Assembly: GCA_903912405.1 (NCBI GenBank)
Contig: CAIWHF010000019.1
Location: 1 to 6,264, forward strand
Direction of reading: 5' to 3'
DNA from: an uncultured Bacteroidota bacterium
Lineage (GTDB): Bacteria; Bacteroidota; Bacteroidia; Chitinophagales; Chitinophagaceae
Length of the DNA stretch: 6,264 bases
Position 1 is the stretch's first letter; each line of letters opens with the position of its first letter. The notes beneath the pieces are model-generated. The model had not been told where the DNA came from. It saw nothing but the letters and a program-made list of their open reading frames with translations, and did no database searches. The translations under genes and the position numbers were made by a program. Shown piece after piece: positions 1-6,264 of this stretch.

Positions 1-4
1 CTAA

Positions 5-12
5 TTCCTTTC
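5..12 (-). promoter_or_regulatory. Possible ribosome binding site of the next gene (expected clpX)
   Basis: Just past the clpP stop codon the minus strand reads AAAGGAAT, a purine-rich Shine-Dalgarno-like stretch. No start codon fits before the window edge. Because clpX commonly follows clpP, this may be the binding site for a clpX start lying outside the window. That identity is inference only. Confidence 0.3.
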
Positions 13-14
13 TA

Positions 15-707
15 TTATTTAATACTCTTTTTGGGATTCCTTCCTAAAACTTCATCTACCATTCCATAAGCTTTTGCCTCTTCTGCTGTCATCCAATAAT
101 CTCTGTCGGAGTCTTTTTCAACTTTTGCAAATTTCTGTCCACTATGCTCCGCTATAATCTCATATAGTTCTTTCTTTAATTTTCCTATCTCTCTTGCTGT
201 AATCTCAATATCACTTGCTTGACCTTCAGCACCTCCAAGTGGCTGGTGAATCATTACTCTACTATGTTTTAAAGCGGTCCTTTTACCATTGGTTCCCGCA
301 CACATCAATACCGCCGCCATTGAAGCTGCAATACCAGTACAAATTGTAGAAACATCTGGCGTTATAATTTGCATGGTATCGTAAATACCTAAGCCGGAAT
401 AAACACTGCCTCCTGGACTATTAATGTACATTTGAACATCTTTATTTCTATCAATGCTTTCTAAAAATAATAATTGTGCCGTTACAATATTTGCAACATA
501 ATCATTAATGCCTTCTCCTAAGAAAATAATTCTATCCATCATTAATCTAGAAAACACATCCATTTGCGCTACATTCATTGGGCGCTCTTCGATAATATAA
601 GGCGTTAATGCAGTTGGCATTTTAATAGCAGAGGTATATTGATGTAGGGTATTGCTACTAATACCATGATGTTTAATTGCGTATTTGCGAAATTCGTTCG
701 ATTGCAT
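15..707 (-). CDS. clpP: ATP-dependent Clp protease proteolytic subunit ClpP
   Basis: This is the serine peptidase subunit of the cytoplasmic Clp protease. It forms a double heptameric barrel that degrades proteins unfolded and fed in by an AAA+ partner such as ClpX. The 230-residue product is complete. The catalytic triad reads as Ser129 (GIAASM), His154 (MIHQPLGG) and Asp203 (DRDYW), and the 25- and 49-residue spacings match those of E. coli ClpP. The stretch around INSPGG (residues 95-100) is the conserved substrate-binding strand region. About 30 residues precede the conserved core (RKYAIKHHGISS onward), an extension I recall as usual for Bacteroidota ClpP, so the ATG at 705-707 is a credible start. 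No Shine-Dalgarno sequence is visible, which is normal in this phylum. The gene diverges from the GSCFA gene. Its 3' end lies 14 bases from the window edge with no terminator seen, consistent with co-transcription with a following gene. Confidence 0.97.
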   Translation of the reverse strand: MQSNEFRKYAIKHHGISSNTLHQYTSAIKMPTALTPYIIEERPMNVAQMDVFSRLMMDRIIFLGEGINDYVANIVTAQLLFLESIDRNKDVQMYINSPGGSVYSGLGIYDTMQIITPDVSTICTGIAASMAAVLMCAGTNGKRTALKHSRVMIHQPLGGAEGQASDIEITAREIGKLKKELYEIIAEHSGQKFAKVEKDSDRDYWMTAEEAKAYGMVDEVLGRNPKKSIK

Positions 708-711
708 ATAT

Positions 712-719
712 TAAATTTG
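712..719 (+). promoter_or_regulatory. Candidate -7 promoter element for the GSCFA gene
   Basis: TAAATTTG fits the Bacteroidota -7 consensus TAnnTTTG. A possible -33 element, TTTG at 684-687, lies inside the first codons of clpP with a 24-base gap, slightly longer than usual. The transcript would start near 725 and carry a leader of about 57 bases. This is a consensus match only. Confidence 0.45.
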
Positions 720-765
720 TAGTTTTAAGATTGAAAAAGTAAAAGTATTGATTTTTTTCAAGACC

Positions 766-799
766 CAAATATAATTTAAACATGTCATATACCTTACAA
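766..799 (-). promoter_or_regulatory. Candidate clpP promoter (-7 and -33 elements)
   Basis: On the minus strand, TATATTTG (766-773) matches the Bacteroidota -7 consensus TAnnTTTG, and TTG (797-799) lies 23 bases upstream as a -33 candidate. The -33 element falls inside the first codons of the divergent GSCFA gene. Transcription would start near 760 and give a leader of about 53 bases. The same -7 octamer occurs upstream of gyrB. Confidence 0.55.
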
Positions 800-1762
800 T
801 TTGAAGCCAAACATTTGTCAAAAAAAATAAAGCATTCCGACCAAGTGTTTTTGATAGGATCTTGCTTTACAGAGCATATGACTGACTACTTAAACCACGC
901 AGGATTTAACACCTTAAGTAATCCGAATGGAATTTTATTTAATCCATTAAGTGTAACTAAAAGCATGGATGCTTATGTAAACAGTGAACATAAAAAAGCC
1001 ACAGATTTATTTTATTTAAATGAATTATGGAATAGCTGGGATCACCATACACGCTTCTCTGATATTGATAAGGGAATAGCCTTAAACGAAATGAATGCAT
1101 CTATTGACAAGGCGCATGCATATATTAAACAGTGCGATTGGTTGATTATTACTTTGGGGTCTGCATTTCAATATCATCTTATTGAAAACAAGTATCCTGT
1201 AGCTAATAATCACAGAGCACCTGGACAGTGGTTTGAAAAAGTACTTCTTTCGATAGCAACTATTCAACAATCATTAACTGAAAGCTTGGAAAAGGTAAAA
1301 ACAATTAATCCCAGTATAGAAATTATTTTTACCATTAGTCCGGTAAGGCATATAAGAGACGGTGTGATAGAAAACAATAGGAGTAAGGCGCGATTAATTG
1401 AAGTAGTGCACAATTTAACGAATGATTATAACCACATGCATTATTTTCCAGCCTACGAGTTGATTATTGATGTACTTAGAGATTATCGATTCTATGATAT
1501 AGACCTTGTGCACCCTAACTTTGCTGCTACTGCAGCAGTTTGGGAATCGTTTAAGAATAGCTGTATTGAGCCGTCGGCTTTTGAGCTAATGAACAGTATT
1601 GAGCAATTATTTAGGGCAAGCAGGCATAAAAGTAGATTTCCAGCTACTATAGCCCATCAAAATTTTATAGAACAACAGATAATACAGACAAAACAATTAA
1701 TGGAGCGCCATCCTTACTTAAAAATGGAGCAGCTTATTGCTGAATTTGAGCAAAACAAATAA
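782..1762 (+). CDS. GSCFA-domain protein (SGNH-hydrolase-like, function unknown)
   Basis: The 326-residue product matches the GSCFA family, named for a conserved Gly-Ser-Cys-Phe-Ala motif. Here the motif is GSCFT (residues 26-30), followed by NPNGILFNPLS (about 47-57). Further family-like blocks are a LGSAF segment near residue 125, SPVRHIRDG (from 186) and DIDLVHPN (239-246). By analogy with GDSL/SGNH esterases, Ser27 would be the nucleophile, with Asp241 and His244 completing the active site; this is inference. There is no signal peptide or membrane segment, so the protein is probably cytoplasmic. The substrate is unknown. The ATG at 782 starts just before the conserved region and is the only sensible start. 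The gene diverges from clpP and is followed 52 bases later by yidC with no terminator between. Neither neighbour reveals its role. The family assignment is firm; the enzymatic function is not. Confidence 0.88.
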   Translation: MSYTLQFEAKHLSKKIKHSDQVFLIGSCFTEHMTDYLNHAGFNTLSNPNGILFNPLSVTKSMDAYVNSEHKKATDLFYLNELWNSWDHHTRFSDIDKGIALNEMNASIDKAHAYIKQCDWLIITLGSAFQYHLIENKYPVANNHRAPGQWFEKVLLSIATIQQSLTESLEKVKTINPSIEIIFTISPVRHIRDGVIENNRSKARLIEVVHNLTNDYNHMHYFPAYELIIDVLRDYRFYDIDLVHPNFAATAAVWESFKNSCIEPSAFELMNSIEQLFRASRHKSRFPATIAHQNFIEQQIIQTKQLMERHPYLKMEQLIAEFEQNK

Positions 1763-1783
1763 GCGCTGTTGTAATTATTTAGT

Positions 1784-1791
1784 TACCTTTG
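1784..1791 (+). promoter_or_regulatory. Candidate -7 promoter element for yidC
   Basis: TACCTTTG, in the context TTACCTTTGC, is a strong match to the Bacteroidota -7 consensus TAnnTTTG. It lies 23 bases before the yidC start, giving a leader of about 18 bases. No -33 TTTG sits at the usual distance: TTG at 1769-1771 is too close and TTTG at 1745-1748 is too far. Confidence 0.55.
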
Positions 1792-1814
1792 CTTCCTTAT
1801 ATATTACTTATTTT

Positions 1815-3587
1815 ATGGATAAAAATTCAGTCATTGGATTCTCACTTTTAGTTGCTCTGCTACTAGGTTATTTAGCAATTAATAATTACGAACAAAAAGG
1901 TGCTTTAGAAAAAAAACAAGCTGATTCTATTGCTTATGCAAAAACGCATCCTAAAATTGCTACTGCACAAGTTGCAGTAAAAAACAATACTGATACTTCT
2001 TCTATAAAAGATACTGCACTTGTTGCAGCGCCTTTAGATACTGTTCTTACACTAGATAATGCATATGTAAGTATAGATATCCATACTAAGGGTGGAAATA
2101 TTACAAAGGCCCTTTTGAAAAACTACAAAACATACTATCAAAAACCTTTAGTACTTTTTGATAGTACTGAAAATCAATTGAGTTTTGCTTTAAATACAGC
2201 AACTATTAAAAATAGCAATGAACTTTATTATACACCTTCACTTCAGGAAAATGAAAAAGGTAAATCAATTATATTAACTGCTCCAATCAATCCACAACAA
2301 CAAGTTATTATTACTTATACAATAGAGACAAATGCGCACCATGTAACGTGTTCGTTTAAACTGATTGGTTTTGCGATGAATACCTTAGTTATGAATTGGG
2401 ATAACGCGGTTGCAAGAACTGAAAAAAGTAGCGATGCTGAAAAACAAAATGTACAAGAGCACTATAAGTACAATAATGGCGACCAAGATTATTTTAGTAT
2501 TAGAGATGAGAAAAAGGAAAGCTTAAAAGAAGGAGTGCAATGGATTGGTTTAAGAACCGGTTATTTTTCACAAGCACTTATTGCAAAAAATAACGTATTC
2601 AATGTTAGTAGCTGTAAAGCTGTAAATGATACAAAAGACACCAATCATGTTGTAGTAAACAAGCTTAGCTTCCAACTTCCACTACAAAATAATGAGGCAA
2701 GTATCGATTGGTATATTGGTCCTAACGATTATGCCACTTTAAAATCATATCAAATAGGCTTAGAAGAAATGGTGCCTTTGGGTACGGGTATTTTTGCCTT
2801 TGTAAAATATGTAAACAAATGGTTGATCTTACCTATGTTTAACATGTTAAACAGTTGGCAATTAAATTTAGGGCTTATCATTATCTTAATGACCTTAATT
2901 ATTCGCTTAGCCTTATCCTTCTTTACCTACAAAAGTTACTTGTCAACTGCTAAAATGCGATTGATGAAACCGGAATTAGATATATTAAGAGAAAAATTCC
3001 CTGATCAGCAAGCGTTTAGCGTAGAGCAAATGAAATTATATAGAAGTGCGGGTGTAAATCCATTAGGTGGTTGCTTACCTATGCTGTTTCAATTGCCATT
3101 TTTAGTAGCTATGTATTGTTTTATACCTACTAATATTGTTTTCAGGCAAGTGTCGTTTTTATGGGCTGATGACCTTTCGACGTTTGATTCTATTCTAAAC
3201 CTGCCTTTCTCTATTCCCTTGTATGGAGATCATGTAAGTTTGTTTACGTTATTAATGACTGCTTCTAGTTTGTTTTTGGCGCTTTATAATAGAAATATGA
3301 CGCCACAGGATCCTAACAATCCTATGATGAAATATTTACCTTTTGTATTTCCAATAATGTTGATGGGTGTGTTTAATAAAATGGCAGCAGCGTTAACTTT
3401 TTACTACTTCTTCGGTAATATGGTAAGCATTGCACAACAGTTTATTATTCAAAAATTGTTTATCAATGAAGAAGCAATTCATAAGCAATTGCAAGAAAAC
3501 AAAAACAAGCCCGCTACGGCTTCTAAGTGGCAACAAAAATTAGAAGAGATGCAACGTCTTCAACAAGAGAAGGCTAAGAAAAAATAA
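1815..3587 (+). CDS. yidC: Membrane protein insertase YidC (Oxa1/Alb3 family)
   Basis: YidC inserts and folds proteins in the inner membrane, alone or with the Sec translocon. From the ATG at 1815 the product has 590 residues, the long Gram-negative form. It has an N-terminal membrane anchor (about residues 5-22, after MDKNS), a large periplasmic domain (about 60-335), and the insertase core with membrane segments near 349-369, 418-440, 472-492 and 507-545. Arg364, in the first core helix (IIRLALSFFTYKSY), corresponds to the conserved arginine of the substrate groove. NPLGGCLP (415-422) is the family signature before the next helix. The tail is basic and glutamine-rich (KWQQKLEEMQRLQQ to the lysine end) and may contact ribosomes or membrane. 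The frame stays open upstream to an ATG at 1737, but that start would overlap the GSCFA gene and include the promoter. MDKNSVIGF matches the start I expect for this family. Confidence 0.96.
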   Translation: MDKNSVIGFSLLVALLLGYLAINNYEQKGALEKKQADSIAYAKTHPKIATAQVAVKNNTDTSSIKDTALVAAPLDTVLTLDNAYVSIDIHTKGGNITKALLKNYKTYYQKPLVLFDSTENQLSFALNTATIKNSNELYYTPSLQENEKGKSIILTAPINPQQQVIITYTIETNAHHVTCSFKLIGFAMNTLVMNWDNAVARTEKSSDAEKQNVQEHYKYNNGDQDYFSIRDEKKESLKEGVQWIGLRTGYFSQALIAKNNVFNVSSCKAVNDTKDTNHVVVNKLSFQLPLQNNEASIDWYIGPNDYATLKSYQIGLEEMVPLGTGIFAFVKYVNKWLILPMFNMLNSWQLNLGLIIILMTLIIRLALSFFTYKSYLSTAKMRLMKPELDILREKFPDQQAFSVEQMKLYRSAGVNPLGGCLPMLFQLPFLVAMYCFIPTNIVFRQVSFLWADDLSTFDSILNLPFSIPLYGDHVSLFTLLMTASSLFLALYNRNMTPQDPNNPMMKYLPFVFPIMLMGVFNKMAAALTFYYFFGNMVSIAQQFIIQKLFINEEAIHKQLQENKNKPATASKWQQKLEEMQRLQQEKAKKK

Positions 3588-3594
3588 GAATAGG

Positions 3595-3644
3595 CTACTA
3601 TTAAAAAAGGTCATGAATTAATTCATGACCTTTTTTAATAGTAG
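3595..3644. terminator. Bidirectional intrinsic terminator between yidC and gyrB (50-bp perfect palindrome)
   Basis: A 25-base arm (3595-3619) is followed directly by its exact reverse complement (3620-3644), with no mismatch and no spacer. The core GGTCATGAATTAATTCATGACC is flanked by A6 (3603-3608) and T6 (3631-3636). Transcripts from either strand would therefore form a hairpin followed by a U tract. It starts 7 bases after the yidC stop and ends 10 bases before the gyrB stop, so it should end both convergent transcripts. Confidence 0.92.
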
Positions 3645-3654
3645 TAATAATTAG

Positions 3655-5625
3655 TTACACATCTAAGCGAGCATATTTTGCATGCGATTCAATGAAGGCT
3701 CTTCTTGGAGGTACTTCATCGCCCATAAGCATAGAGAAGATACGATCTGCTTCTGCTGCACTATCAATGGTCACGCGTTTTAATGTTCTAGTAGCAGGAT
3801 TCATCGTAGTGTCCCACAATTGCTCTGCGTTCATCTCTCCCAAACCTTTATATCGTTGTATCATTACACTATCATCTTTACCATTTCCTAAAAGTGTTAC
3901 CGCAGCTTTTCTATCTTCTTCTGTCCATGCATAACGTTGTTCTTTCCCTTTTTTAACCAAATACAAAGGCGGTTGTGCCAAAAATACATGGCCCTGCTCT
4001 ACCAGCGTTTTCATATAGCGGAAGAAGAAGGTTAAAATTAAAGTAGCAATATGCGAGCCGTCTACATCGGCATCGGTCATAATAATTATTTTATGATAGC
4101 GCAGTTTTGTAATGTTCAATTCTTTAGGATCGTCGGGTGTGCCCACAGTTACGCCCAAAGCTGTGTACATATTTTTTATCTCTTCATTTTCGTATATCTT
4201 ATGCTCTTGTGCTTTTTCAACATTAAGAATTTTTCCTCTCAATGGTAAAATAGCTTGGTAGCCTCTATCTCTTCCTTGTTTAGCTGTTCCGCCAGCCGAG
4301 TCCCCTTCCACTAAATAAAGCTCACATTTGTGTGGGTCTTTGTCTGAGCAATCTGCTAATTTTCCAGGCAAGCCACCACCTGTTAACACATTTTTTCGTT
4401 GCACCAACTCTCTCGCTTTGCGAGCTGCAGCACGTGCTTGTGCGGCGATAATTACTTTATCAATAATTAGTTTCGATTCTTTCGGATGCTCTTCTAAATA
4501 GGCTTCTAATACTCTGCTTACACAAACATCTACCACTCCCATTACATCACTATTTCCTAGTTTCGTTTTGGTTTGTCCTTCAAATTGAGGCTCTGGTACT
4601 TTTACAGAGATAATTGCACTTATTCCTTCCCTAAAGTCATCGCCTGTAATTTCAACTTTTGCTTTTTCAAAGAGTTTATTTTTATCGCCGTACGATTTAA
4701 AAACTCGTGTAATAGCTCTTCTAAAACCGGCTACATGTGTGCCTCCTTCTATCGTGTTAATATTATTTACGTAAGAAAAGATATGCTCTGCATAAGAGGT
4801 ATTATAAGATAAGGCTACATCTACAGTTACATTAGATTCTTTGTCGTAGCCTTCTACATAAATTGGAATGGGTAATAAAGGATCACGTTTACCATTTGCA
4901 TCTAGCATCTGAACGAATTCTATAATGCCGCCTTCGCTATAAAACTCTTCCGATTGAATAGATCCATCTTCTAAAATTTCGCGCTCATCGCTTAATAAAA
5001 TTCTAATTCCTTTATTTAAATACGATAACTCTCTTAATCGGCCGGCTAAAATTTCTCTGTTATATACGGTGTCTTTAAAAATGGTATCGTCGGGTTGGAA
5101 ATGGACACGGGTGCCTCTTCTTTCGGCTACGCCAATTTCTCTCACACTGTATTTTGGTATACCACAGCTATATTCTTGTTCGAATTTTTTCCCATCGCGT
5201 TCTACAACTACATGCAAATGAGAACTCAATGCATTTACACAACTTACACCAACACCATGCAAACCGCCAGATACTTTATAAGAGTCTTTATCAAACTTGC
5301 CCCCAGCATGCAATACCGTCATTACCACTTCTAAAGCCGATTTTCCTTCTTTTGGGTGAATACCAGTTGGAATGCCTCTACCATCATCCTGAACGGAGAT
5401 GGAATTGTTGGTATGTATTACAACTTGAATAGTTTTGCAATGCCCTGCTAACGCTTCGTCAATAGAGTTGTCTACTACTTCGTATACTAAATGATGCAAG
5501 CCTTTAACGCCTAAATCACCGATATACATGGCTGGTCTTTTTCGTACTGCTTCAAGACCTTCTAATACTTGAATACTTCCGGCATCATATCCTTGTTGTG
5601 GCACTGGGTTCTGTTCGTTGCTCAT
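3655..5625 (-). CDS. gyrB: DNA gyrase subunit B (type IIA topoisomerase, ATPase subunit)
   Basis: GyrB pairs with GyrA and uses ATP to introduce negative supercoils into DNA. The complete 656-residue product begins with a GHKL ATPase domain: RPAMYIGD (30-37), catalytic Glu49 and Mg-binding Asn53 (EVVDNSIDEALAG), and Asp80 in QDDGRGIPTGIHP, which corresponds to Asp73 of E. coli, the ATP- and aminocoumarin-contacting residue. GGLHGVG forms the ATP lid. A transducer domain follows. The TOPRIM domain has EGDSAGG (440-446) and DADVDGSH (518-525), supplying the metal-binding acidic residues. The C-terminal part contains QRYKGLGEMNAEQLWDTTM. The protein is shorter than the 804-residue E. coli form because it lacks the proteobacterial TOPRIM insertion. 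ParE is the main alternative, but the YIGD-LGVKGLHHLVYEVVDNSIDEA block and the C-terminal sequence favour GyrB. The ATG at 5623-5625 has no Shine-Dalgarno, which is normal here. gyrB converges with yidC and has its own promoter. Confidence 0.96.
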   Translation of the reverse strand: MSNEQNPVPQQGYDAGSIQVLEGLEAVRKRPAMYIGDLGVKGLHHLVYEVVDNSIDEALAGHCKTIQVVIHTNNSISVQDDGRGIPTGIHPKEGKSALEVVMTVLHAGGKFDKDSYKVSGGLHGVGVSCVNALSSHLHVVVERDGKKFEQEYSCGIPKYSVREIGVAERRGTRVHFQPDDTIFKDTVYNREILAGRLRELSYLNKGIRILLSDEREILEDGSIQSEEFYSEGGIIEFVQMLDANGKRDPLLPIPIYVEGYDKESNVTVDVALSYNTSYAEHIFSYVNNINTIEGGTHVAGFRRAITRVFKSYGDKNKLFEKAKVEITGDDFREGISAIISVKVPEPQFEGQTKTKLGNSDVMGVVDVCVSRVLEAYLEEHPKESKLIIDKVIIAAQARAAARKARELVQRKNVLTGGGLPGKLADCSDKDPHKCELYLVEGDSAGGTAKQGRDRGYQAILPLRGKILNVEKAQEHKIYENEEIKNMYTALGVTVGTPDDPKELNITKLRYHKIIIMTDADVDGSHIATLILTFFFRYMKTLVEQGHVFLAQPPLYLVKKGKEQRYAWTEEDRKAAVTLLGNGKDDSVMIQRYKGLGEMNAEQLWDTTMNPATRTLKRVTIDSAAEADRIFSMLMGDEVPPRRAFIESHAKYARLDV

Positions 5626-5700
5626 GATTGGATTTTGTAAAAAATGGAGTGTTTAAATAGGTTGTTTTTAAAGTGCTTTTTGGCGCCGTATTAACTAGAA

Positions 5701-5733
5701 CAAATATAGCATAAAATAAGGGCTTCGACAAAA
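5701..5733 (-). promoter_or_regulatory. Candidate gyrB promoter (-7 and -33 elements)
   Basis: On the minus strand, TATATTTG (5701-5708) matches the Bacteroidota -7 consensus TAnnTTTG, and TTTTG (5729-5733) lies 20 bases upstream, the expected -33 spacing. Transcription would begin near 5695, giving a leader of about 70 bases before the gyrB ATG. This is the best two-part promoter match in the window. It lies downstream of a terminator, as an independent gyrB unit requires. Confidence 0.65.
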
Positions 5734-5792
5734 AAATAAGGTCGTTTTGGGGGGTCTTAATTTCCACATTTTTGTATATGTTTTTAACACAA

Positions 5793-5821
5793 AAAAATCC
5801 GAAGATTTTCTTCGGATTTTT
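5793..5821. terminator. Intrinsic terminator after the sigma-54 regulator gene
   Basis: Arms of 13 bases at 5793-5805 and 5809-5821 pair perfectly around a TTT loop. The stem centre is TCCGAAGA/TCTTCGGA, and the outer A and T tracts form the U-rich end in either direction. It begins 20 bases past the regulator's stop codon, so it should end that transcript and insulate gyrB. Confidence 0.88.
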
Positions 5822-5841
5822 CTTAGTTTTTAAGCCCTTTT

Positions 5842-6264
5842 TTAACGCATAAAAATATAGTTTTCCACGTCCTTTTGAGTTATGGTTTGATTAGACATGA
5901 TTACTAAGCGTTCTATAATATTTCGTAATTCTCGAATATTACCTGTCCAGTTGTACTGCTGCAAAGCATCTATAGCGCTTTGCTCTATTTTTTTTGAAGG
6001 GTGCCTATATTCCTCATTGATGTTTTTCAAAAAATGATCAATTAAAAGCGGTATATCTTCTTTTCGATCATTTAAAGAGGGGACATGAATTAAAATCACT
6101 CCTAATCTGTGATAGAGGTCTAACCTAAAGTTCTTTTCTTCAACTTCTCTTAATAGATCTTTATTGGTAGCTGCTAAAATTCTAACATCAATTTTAATTT
6201 CTTTTTCGCCACCAACCCGTGTAATTTTACCTTCTTGTAAAGCTCGAAGTACTTTTGCTTGAGC
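5842..6264 (-). CDS. Sigma-54-interacting NtrC-family response regulator, C-terminal part (5' end off window)
   Basis: The reading frame is open from the window edge to the stop at 5842-5844 and encodes the last 140 residues. It is the second half of an AAA+ domain that remodels sigma-54 RNA polymerase. Visible blocks, in window residues, are AQAKVLRALQEGKITRVGG (1-19), the sensor I region VRILAATNKDL, the arginine-finger region FRLDLYHRL followed by VPSLNDRKEDIPLL, and sensor II WTGNIRELRNIIERLVI. The Walker A, Walker B and GAFTGA motifs would lie outside the window. The protein ends about 14 residues after sensor II, at DVENYIFMR, without the Fis-type helix-turn-helix usual in NtrC proteins. 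A terminator follows at once, so this is a natural end rather than a cut. From memory, a Bacteroidota group with a receiver domain plus AAA+ has this architecture and the FRLDLYHRL wording, so a receiver at the N-terminus is likely but unseen. Confidence 0.9.
   Translation of the reverse strand, partial: AQAKVLRALQEGKITRVGGEKEIKIDVRILAATNKDLLREVEEKNFRLDLYHRLGVILIHVPSLNDRKEDIPLLIDHFLKNINEEYRHPSKKIEQSAIDALQQYNWTGNIRELRNIIERLVIMSNQTITQKDVENYIFMR

Noticed and set aside
1082..1270. 62-residue minus-strand open frame inside the GSCFA gene
   Set aside because: It is antisense to a well-supported gene, shows no recognisable domain, and has no promoter or start context.
3692..5432. Several plus-strand open frames of 65 to 92 residues across gyrB
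   Set aside because: All lie antisense to gyrB, whose conserved motifs fully explain this stretch. Their products are cysteine- and phenylalanine-rich with no family resemblance.
5599..5604. TGGCAC, resembling the -24 half of a sigma-54 promoter
   Set aside because: The required TTGC at the -12 position is absent (TCTG is there instead), and the site lies antisense within gyrB coding sequence.
5749..5754. Run of six G in an AT-rich gap
   Set aside because: It is a single short homopolymer with no partner runs for a quadruplex and no link to a gene; probably chance.
5585..5767. 60-residue minus-strand open frame overlapping the gyrB start
   Set aside because: It spans the predicted gyrB promoter and overlaps the gyrB N-terminus in another frame. 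The product has no recognisable domain and no helix-turn-helix that could be a frameshifted end of the regulator.
5626..5841. Possible frameshifted Fis helix-turn-helix downstream of the regulator stop
   Set aside because: The stretch contains a hairpin terminator and the gyrB promoter, and no frame reads as a Fis-type domain, so the regulator gene really ends at 5842.

Overview
The window looks like a chromosomal housekeeping segment from a member of the Bacteroidota, most likely near the Chitinophagales. The base composition is AT-rich. ClpP carries the N-terminal extension seen in this phylum, a GSCFA-domain gene is present, Shine-Dalgarno sequences are largely absent, and several genes are preceded by the Bacteroidota -7 promoter element TAnnTTTG. 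The family and promoter assignments come from reading the sequence and recalled family knowledge; no search was run.

Layout, left to right: clpP (minus strand, complete); a GSCFA-domain protein gene (plus); yidC, encoding the membrane protein insertase (plus); a 50-bp perfect palindrome that should act as a two-way terminator; gyrB, DNA gyrase subunit B (minus); a 216-base gap with a second hairpin terminator and the probable gyrB promoter; and the 3' end of a sigma-54-interacting NtrC-type regulator (minus), which runs off the right edge. The first 14 bases lie beyond clpP and contain a purine-rich stretch that may serve the next gene, expected to be clpX.

Transcription units: clpP and the GSCFA gene are divergent and 74 bases apart. 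Their best promoter matches point toward each other, so the two 5' leaders would overlap. yidC has its own -7 element but no visible terminator separates it from the GSCFA gene, so read-through is also possible. yidC and gyrB converge on the shared palindrome. gyrB is separated from the upstream regulator gene by a terminator and has its own promoter.

The genes serve different core functions (proteolysis, membrane protein insertion, DNA supercoiling, regulation) and do not form a pathway. I found no mobile element, CRISPR array, RNA gene, defence system or new multi-gene system. The points most worth a second look are the face-to-face promoters, the perfect palindrome, the regulator that ends without a DNA-binding domain, and the uncharacterised GSCFA protein.
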